A stretch of 64,000 nt of DNA from Hofstenia miamia (GCA_900660155.1 CABFPE010000312.1:896151-960150), one strand, 5' to 3'. Shown: positions 10,466 to 23,475, counted from the stretch's first letter. Notes: a model not told the origin generated them from the sequence alone. Numbers and translations: made by a program.

Positions 10466-12035
10466 GGTGGCCCTTATATAAAGTGAATATTTTTGCTTTG
10501 ATTTTTAAATGTCCGACTCTTTTAAGAGTTTCTATTGCTAAAATTTCTGATACTATATTTTTTCGTGATGGTGCATTAATGTACTTAATAAAGCTCAATA
10601 CATGAAATTGGAAATAATTTTCCAATATGACAGTCACAAAAGAGAATTGCTGTTTTTTCTGGCCTGCGCTACAATCTTTAAAGCTACTGCGAGTTATTCT
10701 TCATTTTTGGAGAGCTAATTGTTTCATTTGCTGAATCAAACACACAATTTGTTAGAAGCTCCTAGTGAAAGTATAACTTTTGACCGGTTTTGAAGATATC
10801 ACTTTAATTTCAGACTTCTGGATACACTTCAAGAAAGCTGTCACATTCAATCAGCTTTTAAACAGCCTTCTACTGCTATTGACTACGGAAACAATAAACA
10901 TTTTGTCTATAGTTTGTCTCATCCATCGGAGCTCATTTCACTGTTTCATTTCTTTCAGGGTCCTTCGAAGCTTTCAAAGAAGCCCATTGTACTTCCAAGT
11001 TTAAGTAAGAATATTACAAGCTCAGAAATATCAATTGCTTTGAAAGATACCACAAATCTAGATACTTGGATGTGATCTTGAGGATAGAAATAAACCAACT
11101 GCAGTAGTTGTGTCAAGCCTCTTGGAAACATATGGCGCAAAGCATCAAAACTTAATATAATTTTTTTAGAACAATTGCTTATAACTCACAATCCGTACAC
11201 CTTCATGATTTCAAGTTTGAACTGAGATCGAAATAGTCGAGTTTTGAATCTGTATATTGATTTCAGCATTCTTCATGATGGATGTAAATGTTCTAAGCGT
11301 GTTGTTGCGAGATGTTTTACTTCTAAGCAATATTAGTTTTACTTCAATGAACTTCTGAGAACTATTTTGTTAGAGTTCTTGCTGTCAAGTTAAAAATTCC
11401 ATTTCGGTCATCTAAGAGCTCAGATCGGCTAAAGATATTCGTTAGAAATTCCTCAATCTTTTCCGTTCTCAGATTTTTTAATTGCACATGGAAGCTTTTA
11501 ATATGTCAATTTTAGCCTCACATGAAGAGCCAAGGCATTTTTGAAGCTTAGATTCTAGCATGATGTAGACATGCAGAATTACAGAAATTGGTGTTATTTG
11601 AAATTTTTCTTTGCAAGCTTGGTGATGCTATTAGTAGAGACAAATTGCCAGCCTATTAGTGGAAGTTTTAACCCCTTCAATGCCAAAAAAATTTGGCAAA
11701 ATGAATATTTGGAATCAACATTTCTGAATTCTCAGAGGATGCACAGTCTACCTTAATCTAGGAATAGACATATTCGTTTTCAATTACAGTTCACTGTCAC
11801 TTGAAAGCTAGGTCCTAAGAAGATTCATAAAGGCCTAATATTATGACACAATGAACAGTTTTAACCAAATAGTATATTTCAGTAATACTGGAAAAATTAA
11901 TCAGCTGCCCCACCTCTGAAACTATTTCAACTAGTTCAAGATAATGTCATCAACTAATTATTTTTCGAGAAATGGAAGCACTTCAAAGGTTTAGAAACAA
12001 AACTTTTGGAAGTTTTATTACAAGGGCCACTCTAA

Positions 12036-12036
<1 letters not shown>
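10461..12036. mobile_element. DNA transposon with GGGTGGCCCTT-type inverted ends, no recognisable transposase
   Basis: The left end reads ATTAGGGTGGCCCTTATA and the right end, reversed, reads ATTAGAGTGGCCCTTGTAAT. Both touch AT-microsatellite sequence, which probably contains or extends the AT-rich target. The interior (about 1.5 kb) has only short open frames; a minus-strand one at 10955-11140 (MRHMFPRGLTQLLQLVYF) may be a transposase remnant. The superfamily is not determined. Confidence 0.55.
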
Positions 12037-12079
<43 letters not shown>

Positions 12080-13762
12080 TAAATAAAAATTGTCAAAGTA
12101 AAAACTATATTGATTGTAAATTCAGTCCTTTTCCAACATGCATATTATAAAATGATGCGATGCTATGTCATTACAAAATGGGAGATTCCTGCTTCTTTGC
12201 ACATTACTTTTTTAATTTTCACAATTGTTTGAAAATAAATGAAATTCGATTTTGTTAAAATACTGGTTTCAAATAATGATGCCAGTGATAAATAATGTCG
12301 GCCTGAAAAACTTAATTTATATAAAAATTATTTCAGAATTACAATATTTACAATGTTTACACTATGCTGCAATCGAAATTTTTGGGCATAATTATAAATA
12401 TTCGATTTTATGATTTCTTAACTTTTCAAGATAGCATATCAATATGAAATAACTGCGGTTTTGGGTTTGTCTGAAATCGCATTCCAGGGTTGTACGCAGG
12501 ACGAATACCCATGAATTTTTTTGAAAACATCGCAAAAAAACTAAAAATGCACTTCACCACCTTAGATATTAAAGTTTTCTATTTCTTTAAAAAAATTTTA
12601 TGATTTAAACAATCCAAATCAATTTCGAAAACCGGACGGGGTATTACAACATGTCCCCCTTTCGAACGCCACTTTTGCATTCAACAATATTGTCTTTAGT
12701 GTAATTACGAAAAAAAGTGCTAATTATAATTATTAATCTAAAATTATCTGTAGGATAGTTTATATTAATGAGGAACAACTCAGCTGCTAGAAACGCTGGC
12801 CCTCTTGTGAGACCCTTAGTTTACCCTTAATATCCTGTTGTAACATATGGTTATGCAGTGCATAAAATATTTGCAATTACGAAACAATTTATATCCTTTT
12901 TCAACATTATAGACGGAATTTTGGTGCAATTCAACTTTAAAATTCTAAACATTATAGTATTTAAGCATGACTTTGTTTTTTATCTACATTTTGCTAAAAG
13001 TCTGTTTTCTATCAGTCTTTAAACCTTTAAAAACTTACTAACTTGCAAAATTGAAGTATCTTTAGGTGCGAGAAAAATTGAAATTTATATTTTCATCAAA
13101 GATTTATTTAAATAACAATGCTACTGAAGTTAACATGTAAACATTGGGTCTGTTTTATTTGAAGATCCCTCGCAAGGTTTGCCACCATATGCTGGTCGAG
13201 AGGAAGTTCTGGTGTGTGTAATTTCTGTGAGATTGGATCGTGGACAAGAGACTGGAGTCCAAGAATACCATACACAATCCACTAAATATTAATTAATAAT
13301 TTATATAAGAATATGTACAGCATCAGAAATGTAACAACCCAACACACAGACAACTGCAGCGTCATTCGATCTATAGGTTAAATAATCAAAGTTTGTTTCA
13401 AAAACTATTTTGGAAGTGTTTATACTCAATAATTTTGAAAACATAGATTGCGCATGTAAAAAAATATAAGCTATAAATTCTAAGGAAACGCTGGTAAATT
13501 TTACTGAGTTAAATTTCTAACAAAACTGAGAACGTTAAGTTTCTAATAAAACGGACAAATTGTAAAGTTGGTGGGAGAGGTTGTGACTATATTAGTCGAC
13601 AGACTGTACAGTAGGTAAAACCATTATTCGGATTCGTACCATAACGCCTAGAATTGGTACTATAAAAGGCAAGTATATTATGAAAATCGTCTGGCAAACC
13701 TATAGCACCCAGAGCACTGATTTGTGTTGAGTGTGATCAGGGCAGTTAAGTTGAGAGCCGAA

Positions 13763-13815
<53 letters not shown>

Positions 13816-13989
13816 CGCAGTCACGTTTCTAGAGAACAAACTTGGTAGGAAATTTCTCTATTTTCCTTGCTGGCATTAATGAACTTGTTATTAAGGCTAT
13901 TCTTGCCAAACTCTTTGGATGATTGAAGGGCTAGACATATAGATGTGTTCGAAAATAAAATAGAGTTAAAATTTCTTTGACAATGACTG
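12037..13989. other. AT-rich stretch without recognised gene
   Basis: (AT)n microsatellites lie at about 12037-12080 and 13765-13811. No coding similarity, RNA gene or paired transposon ends were seen in between. Confidence 0.5.
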
Positions 13990-14815
13990 CTAATGAACAG
14001 TGGATTTGCTTCTCTTACAGGCTGTCTTTGACAGGCATAGTTTTCTTAAATCGTGGGAAGAGGATAAGATTGCTTTTGCTGATTCAGCCACTCGTGTTTC
14101 TCGGTGAGTATTCACACGGAAAAATTAGCTTCTGATTTCCTAAACCATGCCATCATGCTTGTTGGGATGCATTATTTATTCACAGAAGATATTTATATTC
14201 CGCGATCAACTTGATTTTTGAACGAGACACTCATTTTGAATATTGTATACCTTAGCTTGTTCACATCATTGGTGTATATAAAATTCTGGCTTACATATAG
14301 CTCACAAGCTGATTCTCGTGAGAATCTAGATATTAAAACTAGTTTTCAAAATCATTTGCTGGTATTGTTTTCCGATGATGGCTCATGGGAACAAAAGCAT
14401 CTTGTTATTCAAGATCGGAAAAATTCATCTCGGGTTTGACCGCAGCAAAGAAGAAGACCAAATCATGCCGACATGGCCAATTTAACACAACCCTCATTTC
14501 GACTTTGTACATTTGTCAGCTGTGAATCAAATTACTTATTAGACTTATTGAAGATTGATCTCTCTCTTGTGAATCAACCAGTTGAATCTTGGAGTAGTTG
14601 CATTTCTTACAATGTGATTCGAAAATTGTCAATGGCTTGCACTTAGTGAACGACTGTGCTGAGAAGGCGGTGAAGCTCACACAGGACTAGACGAAATATT
14701 GGTGCATGGTGTCGAAGAAAATCCATATCTGCTGCTGGGGCATTGAAGCGCATCGTAAAACTCTCAAAGGATTTGCAAAAAAGCTTAGTGAATTTCTTAA
14801 TTAAAAATTATTCAT
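13990..14815 (+). mobile_element. Decayed coding remnant of an unnamed multicopy invertebrate protein
   Basis: Short plus-strand pieces in order resemble, from memory, a protein found in many uncharacterised near-identical copies in invertebrate genomes: SLVYIKFWLTYSSQAD (about 14263-14312), NYLLDLLKIDLSLVNQPVE (about 14530-14585), then VNDCAEKAVKLTQD and GIEAHRK (about 14645-14755). The mobile class is not known to me. The piece is broken and cannot encode a product. Confidence 0.35.
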
Positions 14816-15261
14816 TTTCAGTTATAAATTCACATCGCGACCGGATAGACTAGGTGAAAATAACTGACAAATTTTTAGAGGAATTTTTTCAATTTATATG
14901 TGAATATCAACTGATAAGAGGTAAAAAGTTCGAACTTTTTTTTGCAGTAGAAGACGAGACTATCCCAATCTATGCCTACCAAAGAACGTACGTATAATCA
15001 ATGTAGGTTACACAGGTTCAGGACACTGGCGAGATTTTCCGTGAAATGGTTTTTTGAATTTGAATATTTAGGGACATTTGTAAAAATTGAATACCAAAAT
15101 ATATTGAATGCATATTAATGATACTTAATGTCGTCAAATTGAGATAGTCAAAATATGCATATTATTTTAGGGCATTTAATGATTTTTGAGTAAGCAATCA
15201 TTTATAACAGATATAAAATTGTAAAATATAGTATAGAAATTTTCAGATATTTCTGACTTTG

Positions 15262-16491
15262 ACTACACAATTTCAGTTTCAAATTGGCATATCTACCATT
15301 AAAATTAGTACAACTAACATTTATATCGGCACATATTCAGTTTATCTTGGCATTACATACTATTATGCGAAAATGAAATGAAATAACTTTTTTTCGTAAA
15401 TACATATAAATTTATAAATCTTAGCAACTTAAATTGTTCAGAACGCACTTATGCTGCAAGTTCTAATGTGATTATAAGCTCAGCCACCACTAAAATCCTC
15501 AATTCTGTTTGCTGCACCAAAATATGCATGCATATGTCCGGTCGTACATACAGTCTGAATTATTGTTGTGATTGATGTGTCCACAACATTTTCTAGGATT
15601 TCATTCCATATTCAGCAATAGAAAGGCCCTGTTGTCAATAACCATTTGGATTAAGCATTTGATTATGGCGTTGAATAAGCTGTTTCTTCATCACCATTGG
15701 CCTAAAGCGTAACCAGCCAATTTCTATTATATTCAATTTTGGGTTGTAAGGAGCCAGAGTTATTAATTTGAAGTGATTTTCGATTTCCGCTTTAGCCAAA
15801 CTAGCTCTGGCAAGAGATGGAGCATTGTTTAGACAATAATATTTCTCTGTTGCAACTAGCCCATTTTATCATTAATAATATGTTCAAATAGACGGCATAA
15901 GTAGTTGTTCAAATCTTACCACTTCATAGAACTTCTGCGATTCCATCCATCCACTAATTCAGTGTTTGATACAGCACTAACAATCGTTAAATTTTGTCTA
16001 CAACCGTACCATTCAATCGTCTAATGCACCTCTCACATTTTGCTGATTGACAATTGTTTACCTAATATATTGTAATTTTTTCATCTACGAAATAGAATTA
16101 CTGATTTTCAGCAATACGTTGCATAAATGCATATTCCAAATTTCGTCATTTCTGTCATTTAATATCGCTATTCATGTGTTCAGGTTGAACATGAATCCAA
16201 CTGACGGCTTATGATTTACATTAACAGTTGTTATACCAAATCACTCTCCATCATTGATTCACACTCCTCTAAGATACACTGTCGATTTTTTGTCTTTGTT
16301 TTAATAAATGCTTTCTATACTTCTTTAACTGCATTTCTACATCAATGTTGTTACAGATGTAAATCTAGATTTAGAACGCCTTGTTACAGATGCATTTAAA
16401 TGTTTCAGATTTGCAGGAAATGCAGCAATGCCAATTTAAACGTTAGTTGTGCCAATATTAATGTTAGATGTTCCCACTGATATTGTGTAGT
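15262..16491 (-). mobile_element. IS630/Tc1-superfamily (DDE_3-like) element, decayed, with long inverted ends
   Basis: The ends are inverted over about 70-75 bases. ACTACACAATTTCAGT at 15262 pairs with ACTACACAATATCAGT read backwards from 16491, and further inward both carry ACAACTAAC and an ATCTA-CATTAA block. The minus-strand interior keeps LAPYNPKLNIIEIGWLRFR at about 15700-15760, the third catalytic block of DDE_3-type transposases with its glutamate. A decayed second block CLNNAPSLARA lies at about 15790-15830, where the usual aspartate is asparagine. Many stops are present. About 1.23 kb is a normal length for the class. Confidence 0.65.
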
Positions 16492-18480
16492 AAAATTATT
16501 GCAAAATTGTAATACTTACATGCCTTACTTTTCATGCTACTGCAAACATTATCATTTCGACCGTAACACTAAATAAATTTTATCAATAAGAGTATAAAAA
16601 TTAATACACAATAATAATATTATAAATATTTCGATTTCAATATCGACTCAAATAAGTGACTTCTGAGTAGAAAAGTATTTCTCAGTAACTTGCTAGTGCC
16701 TTCTTAAGTAAAGAGAGAATTTTGTTCAACAGTTCATTAAAAAATGTCTTATAAATCAATGAAATACAAATATAGACATTGAGTAGAATCATATAAATTT
16801 CAGTTTAAAAATTAATGGAGCAATTTGATACGCCATCTATCTGGTAAATAAAAATCGGTTCTAATTGAAATGAATTTTGCTTGTGCTAGCGTTTCTCCAG
16901 GAAGTGAAGATTACATCGTAAGGACCGGAAATTTCAAAATGTAACTTTTGACGCTTTTCCTTTATGTAATTGGTTCAAATTCAAATTACTTTATAAAGTC
17001 TACATATGTTCATGTACATGTTCATGTAAAATGCATGTTAAGATACAAATAGCGAATCATTTTACAAAGTTCTTTAAATGGCTAAGATACCGTTTGAGCG
17101 CTTTATATTTTTATTGTTTCCTGCATATCCATTAATAAATGGATCTGGAAAGAGAAGATTTTTTAGGTGTTTTGAAAATAGCGACAACTTTAACATGGTG
17201 CGCAAAGGCTTTAGAAATGTATTTATGCATTTCAAATTTAAAGCTTCCTTAATAAAATGGTTGTAATTAATCAGGCTTTGGGCCCAAGATAATCTTCAAT
17301 AATTTAGAAGTAATGCATAGATTTTAAAACGAAATAATCCAGCAGCAAATGAACATTGAGTGCCGCTCAAAAATGGACAAGAGAACAACCATCTTTGTTA
17401 TTGAGCTCAGAAAAGTTTGATACGAAGTACCGCTTAAGAATGTAGCCATGAAAATGCGCTCAATTGCTGTGGGATTAACTTTTCTGAATCAGACAATCTG
17501 AATAATAAAAATCAAACCAAGACCATTCAGCGTTAGACATAAAAATTTCTTATGTAGATATCACTTCATTAAAAGCATGAATTTGATTGAATGGACAGGA
17601 AATGCTGATCAGAGCAATGAACAACCTCCTTCATCATTTGTGTGTGATCAAAAGAGCAGCATTTAAAAGAAATCATTCTTAGGAAAAAGATTAGTCAAAC
17701 TGAATGTTTTCAGGGTTCTAGTTTGTTTAACTTTTTAATATCCATGCATTAATTCAGAAGTTATTTCAAATTATTCTGGGTCCCATCATTAATTGAAATC
17801 ATTGACTAGCCAACTATTTTGTAGAAAATTGTGGATAGCTAGGATCATGTCTCCACAATCAGACGACTTCATATAAATTCATTACAATGTTGATGAATCA
17901 AGATATTTAAGTAGGAAAATTGAACTTTAACGATGGATTTAATTAATTGTCAAGTAGCCTACATTCTACAATCATAAGAAAATATTTCGAATTTTAAGTA
18001 ATTTCAATCTTGTATTTAGTTCATTTCATTGAGCAATACTGTTTTATAACACGATCATACACTTCACAGGTTTACATCAAAGATTCAAACTCATTAATGT
18101 TTCATACAAACAAATAATTTATTAAGCATTTAACAATGAATAGCTTCACAGATTGGAAAGAATTCTTGGGGAATACTCACTAAAATCGGAAAATCATTAA
18201 AATTTATTTAGGTATTTTGAGTAGCTATAACATTTTATTAGCAGTAGTTTATCTTAAGATACTTGAATTAGTTGTAACATTAACTCAGTAACGAAAACAT
18301 TGAAATGTATAATGATATTTTCGAAAATTGATCGAATATTTAAATTTGATAATTATAAATATTATTCAAAAGAAATTAATCGCATTTAACCCATCAAATG
18401 CCATAGGTAAATACTTAAGCCAATTTCTAATTTTTTCTCATATGCAGTTCAAATTGTCGAATTCTAAAACTACATAGTGA
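16492..18480. other. AT-rich stretch without recognised gene
   Basis: Nothing with family resemblance was found. The last few hundred bases before 18480 may be upstream sequence of the LINE piece that follows, but no motif shows it. Confidence 0.45.
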
Positions 18481-18500
18481 AATTTTAGTGCACAATACTT

Positions 18501-19006
18501 ATGGCATACAAAAATGCTTTAATTTACTATAAACTCCTACCAGTTTCATTATTTCTTCAATTGAAGGATGTCCATCAATTAATAGATATAATCCATGGAA
18601 GATATGATTTAATTAATATTTTAGACTATGTTTCATTTGAATTCAAAAACAATCGAAAAACTAAAAGTCTACTATTTGTTATAAAGAAAACGAAGAAAAA
18701 TACTAGTGATCATTGGTACTTTAATAGAATTTGCTGCATTGGGAATTATTTAATTCGGGAATACAATTTTGATTTCTTTGGAAATCCAAAAATTAGCAAA
18801 AAGAAAATGTACGATATTCTTTATGAATTTTTAGAAAATTCATATGAAAGTAATGGATGTAAACGATTCTTTTTATGTTTATGCAGTAACTGCAAAAAAT
18901 CATTTAATTTTTGTAAATATTAATAATGCTTTTTTATATTTATGTTATTCTATATTATTGTATACTTATCTACAGTTTAATAAAGCCTAGTAGTAGTAGT
19001 AGTAGT
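18501..19006 (+). mobile_element. LINE 3' end with (TAG)n tail
   Basis: An open frame of 140 residues starts inside the C-terminal domain of a non-LTR retrotransposon: LLPVSLFLQLKDVHQLIDII, then FNRICCIGNYL, and a cysteine-ending C-terminus (FFLCLCSNC). The stop codon is at about 18921. It is followed by about 65 AT-rich bases with AATAAA (about 18979) and a (TAG)n tail ending at about 19006. An intact 3' end with a microsatellite tail is the normal product of target-primed reverse transcription. The 5' part is missing, so this is a 5'-truncated insertion, apparently younger than the other LINE pieces because this stretch is unbroken. Confidence 0.75.
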
Positions 19007-19828
19007 GACATCGGCTCCTTAGTTAAGAAAATACTAAAAAAATTATTTTATTACAAGTTATGAAATGCATAAAACAATTTATATGTAAGCCAATATTGAA
19101 ATCTAAGCAATGCTCTCAGGTTCTTGCATTAAAAATGCAAGTCTCACACTGATTTCCTGTAGTCACTGTAGGTGACAGTTATTATTTGACCTGTATTTTA
19201 CAAATTCTAATTGTTTTGTTTATCCTTAGCTCATTTTCTAGTTTGGTATGAATAGGTTTACAATATATATACTGGGTTTTGGCATTGCTTTGAACTGCAT
19301 ATAAAAACAGTGCACTGTTTGTGCCGTTATGACACATTTTTGTACAATTGCTCATACTAGAAGAAATAATCAATTTAATTATTCAATGCATCCAATCCCA
19401 AAATGTTTGGACTTGATTCGACCAGGATATTAATGTAAGCGGCTATAGCAATATCAATTGTGATATTATTCCTTAGAGTGTTCATCGCAACAAACGATTA
19501 AGAAATCACCACTAACAAACATTGAAATGAACCCTTGGTTATAAAAAGTCTTTCATTTGTTTGAAAAATTTTGGTCTGCAGTCCTTGTATTATAAAAACT
19601 ACCTACTTGCATTATTTGTGTGTTTACAACAGGTAGGTCTGCATCATTGGATATTTAAGGCTAATATACTCGGCTGCTACTTTGAAAATCAAAGGCTACA
19701 TTTAAATTTATTGTGTCTTCTAACGGCTAAGAAATTTTTATACAAAAAGTGCATAGGCAACTCATTTTTTTCAGCCGTACCAATCAAGATTAGATTATGT
19801 GGTTTTTGGAATTTCTCTACGTATAGAT

Positions 19829-20187
19829 CAGTAGTTCTCAATCTTTTTTAATGATTGACGCTGTTTCCTCTTAATTCTTTTAGCTGGACCACCTCCCCCA
19901 CAGCAAAATCACTAATAAAATGGTAAAGGAATTGTTAATAGTAAAGATATAGTCAACGATTACGTTTTATTTTGAAAAAAAACTAAGCGTGAATTTTACA
20001 TTTAGCATTTTAAAATCGTGCAAATTTTTGTTGAAATTCCATTCTCAGTAGAAAACTGTTCTTATTAGAATTACCCTATGGACCATCAAAATCACAGTAG
20101 ACCTAATTCACTATTGTTTGTGTGTGGACCAACATTAAAGTTGCATGCATTCCTAGGTTACATGTGGACACCAGTTGAGAACACCTG
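19829..20187. mobile_element. hAT-type MITE with CAG(T/G) GTTCTCAA ends
   Basis: The left end CAGTAGTTCTCAATCTTTTT and the reversed right end CAGGTGTTCTCAACTGG are of the widespread hAT non-autonomous type. The 8-base flanks GTATAGAT and CTTTAGAC agree at five of eight positions, compatible with an old 8-bp target duplication. It is 359 bp long with no coding capacity. Confidence 0.65.
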
Positions 20188-21006
20188 CTTTAGACTAAGT
20201 AACCCAGGTATGTTTTTTTACAATTTGTGTTGATTTATGTAAAGATTTTTAAGCGCTTGAGACTCGCACACTTATTAAGTTATATAAGATCTGAAAACAC
20301 CACTGGATAGAGATTTGTCTCCTCTTTTATTTTCCATATGCAAATATTCCAAATTGTTTAATATGATTGAGTAAATGTATTAAAAATGTTGCTTTTATTC
20401 GAAGGATAATTGCTATGAATTTTGAAACTGAGCGTTTAAGCATTAACACTACATGAGCAAAAGCAAACAGTTTTTTTAAGACCATTTATTACTAAGGGTA
20501 AAGAATTCGCAAATTCTGCACTGAAGCACATCCGACTTAATAATCCGCAATTTTCTATAACCATTTTCAGTAATAAACTTAAGTTCAATAAAGTTCAACT
20601 GTTGGTACAAATTTTAATATCAATAATATTGCAATGATTTTTTCTCTATTTCAACTTTTAAACTAAGAATAAACAGATTCCAAATTTGTAGAGAGTTGAT
20701 AACAACAATTGATGACATAGAATTTTTTTTAAGGCATAACTGAAACGTTAAATAGCTGTTTTTTCTATTTCAAAGGGAAATCTCTTCCTAAATACATAGA
20801 AAGTTTACTTCTGAAAATAATTCAACTACATAATAAGTTTAATGTTACGAAAATCTCACCTAACACATCTAGCATTTGAAAAAACACTGAAATATTATTT
20901 AGTGACTATTAACTAAGAACAAAATAAATTATGGTTAATGTAGAATCACTGGGTTGAATCTAGACAGAAATTTTCTAATAGTTGAATACACATAACATAT
21001 TGCTTA

Positions 21007-21135
21007 GGCCACGGTTAGACTACGTGATTGGTAGCAAGAAAAGAAACAAAATCAAGTCGAAACGCCAATTATCTTGGCGTTTCGACGTGATTTTTTTTCT
21101 TTTCTTGCTACCAATCACGTAGTCTAACCGTGGCC
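21007..21135. mobile_element. 129-bp near-perfect hairpin MITE with TTA target duplication
   Basis: Two 62-base arms beginning GGCCACGGTTAGACTACG are reverse complements with two mismatches, separated by a 5-base loop (TTATC, 21069-21073). TTA flanks both sides (21004-21006, 21136-21138). A 3-bp TTA/TWA duplication points to the PIF/Harbinger group. A direct repeat of about 26 bases (TGTAGAATCACTGGGTTGAA and a few more) lies outside on both sides (about 20939 and 21144). Confidence 0.8.
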
Positions 21136-21397
21136 TTAATATTGTAGAATCACTGGGTTGAATCTAGAGAGAACTATGCCAGAGGACTTCATTTCAAAGC
21201 AGAAGGTCGCTGAGGTGGACATACACTAGAACAACAGTGATTCTAGTGAACAAGAGAACTATTTCTCTATTTACAGATGCTTTGGTATTTACAATATTTA
21301 CAAACATATGAAAACAACTAGTCAACACGAAAAGCGCGTGATCTGGCCAATAAATAACAACAACTACCGACTGATGTTACATTAATAAAACACTTAC

Positions 21398-21733
21398 TTG
21401 GAAACTGCCATATCTTGCGATACGCCAAAAACTAGCACCCTTCAAGTGAAATCCTTCTTTACTTGGCTCTTCATTTTTATACATGATGCATTGTGATTTA
21501 AAATAACACATGGTTCTACAGAAATCTTTTGCAATACACTTTTGCGCGCAAATTTGTTTGCTAACAACTCTGATATTGGCAATTGTTTTCATTTTCGGAC
21601 AGAAATCTTTTTTAACTAAGTTAACATTTGTGAAAATAAGCCCTTGTTGCAAGGATTTAAAAAATGCAGTGGGATCTGAAGAGTAAACTTTGAGATTGAA
21701 GCAAATGTGAATAAAGATGTAGAACTTATACAT
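21398..21733 (-). CDS. First coding exon of a secreted PAN/apple-like protein (partial)
   Basis: The frame starts at ATG 21733 with a signal-like segment (MYKFYIFIHICFNLKVYS). After about 25 further residues it has a cysteine pattern resembling a PAN/apple domain: DFCPKM, QICAQKCIAKDFC, then CYFKSQCIMYKNEE and a closing hydrophobic strand ASFWRIARYGSFQ. After the codon for Q at 21398 comes a strong splice donor GTAAGTG on the minus strand. The exon is therefore 336 bases (112 codons, phase 0), and the open frame past the donor is intron. Following exons should lie below 21397 but none was recognised, and a MITE occupies 21007-21135. PAN is the best guess; other cysteine-rich extracellular modules are possible. 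Confidence 0.5.
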
Positions 21734-22281
21734 TGCATTATGTACGCATTATAATTAAAATTTATGAGCACAGAATCGGAATTTCAGAAATATTAAATTA
21801 TGTATGCAACGGAAATTGCAAAAATTCGTCGAATAAAACGCGGATCGAATATTATATTTTTCTAATTCTTTCAAATGCGTATTAGTAAAAGATAGTTTCA
21901 CAAGCATAAAAAATGCAAGTTAAGTTACTATCCGATATTTGGAGTTGAAGATTTATACTCGAAGATTTTAATAGTAATGATAATCATCTATTTATATACT
22001 GGTATCAATGTTTTAGCAAAATGGGTCCATCCACTCTTAATAAATGGCGATTGTAAGGGATGGTAGTGCGATCTGTGTACATGTTTAACCTGAACCAGTG
22101 TATATCCTTTGACTGCGAAAATACCGGCTCCGTACTGTTTTCTTCCTGTGCTTAATTGTTAAGTTCGTTGAGATTTAGCACTGGTCTCATACATCTATTT
22201 CTCGTGGCATCCTGGATTTCAACATGCTAAAATTATGCATTATTTTAATCTGTTAAGTACTGAATAAAAATAGCAATTTGG

Positions 22282-22479
22282 ATGGAGCAGTTGCAATGCA
22301 ATTTATTTCAGCATGATAGACCACCTGCTCACAATTCAAAGTTGGTTGAATCAATAGCTGCCGCAGAATTTTTACGAATTGTTAGTCTGCTGGCCAGGAA
22401 ACCCCTGCAACAAAGTTGCAGCTTTGAAGACAACATCACGAGAAGATTTGATTCAAAAAAATCAAGTGTTTGGACATAA
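22282..22479 (+). mobile_element. Possible Tc1/mariner transposase scrap
   Basis: The only support is a block LFQHDRPPAHNSKLVES that resembles the second catalytic block (QQDxAPxHxAK) of Tc1/mariner transposases. No ends or other blocks were found. Confidence 0.3.
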
Positions 22480-22758
22480 CAAAAGAGTATTATGAAACGT
22501 TGGCTCCTTCATGCTAAACATCTCAGCTGTTCTTGCAACGAATGGAGGTAGTACGAAGAATTGATTTACCCATTGAACTAACTCATCTTATTATGAATAA
22601 CTCATTTGTATGCGTACGTGTGATAGCTAATGATGAGCATTGAACAAGTGAAGCATTTATTGGAATTGCTGTTTTCATTTTAAATATACTAATCTATTTA
22701 GAAGCACTGTATGTACATACATTCATATACTGACTCTAAATGCTATGGAATTTTGCAC

Positions 22759-23141
22759 TAGGTGTGTGCGGGACCAATACCTGCTTCCGGTCCCTTTGCT
22801 TGTCCCGCAGGGAGCTGGGACCAGATACCGGGACCAAAAATTATACTTCGCGACTTATATGTGCATAATATCAAGAATTCTCACAGTAGTATATTATAGA
22901 TTAATCATTCCCTTTGTTTAAAAATGATACCTTAATATTAATTTCTGCAGTTACTTTGATATGATATGCCACATATTTTGATTGACGATATTTAGTTTCA
23001 TTGCATATTTTTGTTATTCTAACTTTATATATGATAGTAAAAGTTAAGATGGTAATGACTACGGGGCCGGGACCAAAAAAACTTTCGGGACAGGGGCCGG
23101 ACGAGAACGCGACCAAACATAGCTGGTCCAGCACACCTCTA
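22759..23141. mobile_element. hAT-type MITE with 8-bp target duplication
   Basis: The ends are TAGGTGTGTGCGGGACC at 22759 and, reversed, TAGAGGTGTGCTGGACC from 23141. The flanks TTTTGCAC (22751-22758) and TTTTGTAC (23142-23149) match at seven of eight positions, the hAT target size. GC-rich subterminal GGGACC/GGTCCC boxes stand out against the AT-rich genome. It is 383 bp long and non-coding. Confidence 0.75.
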
Positions 23142-23475
23142 TTTTGTACCAAATGGCAGTCAGTTGACGTTATTGACTCTTTTAGATATTTGCAAATATA
23201 TTTTATTCATATATTCATAAAGACTTCATATGAGATTGCATGACAATTTTTGGGTAAACTCCGATTTTTTTAGAAATCCATTTACCTAGCTTAATGCGTC
23301 AAAAGTAATAAAAGGTTCCATTATACATTTGCAAAATGTTCCGTTTAAGAAATCAGCAGCAGAAAAACAATGGTTGGAATGGAAAAAGTTAAAATCTAAT
23401 AACAAAGGTGAAATAGTATACAACAATCTAGGGAGAATAATATGATGGCGGCTGATTAGGAGGAAGATTATATAA

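Noticed and set aside
11571-11756. 61-codon frame with a signal-like start
   Set aside because: It lies inside a DNA transposon with no other support; the hydrophobic start is expected by chance in AT-rich DNA.
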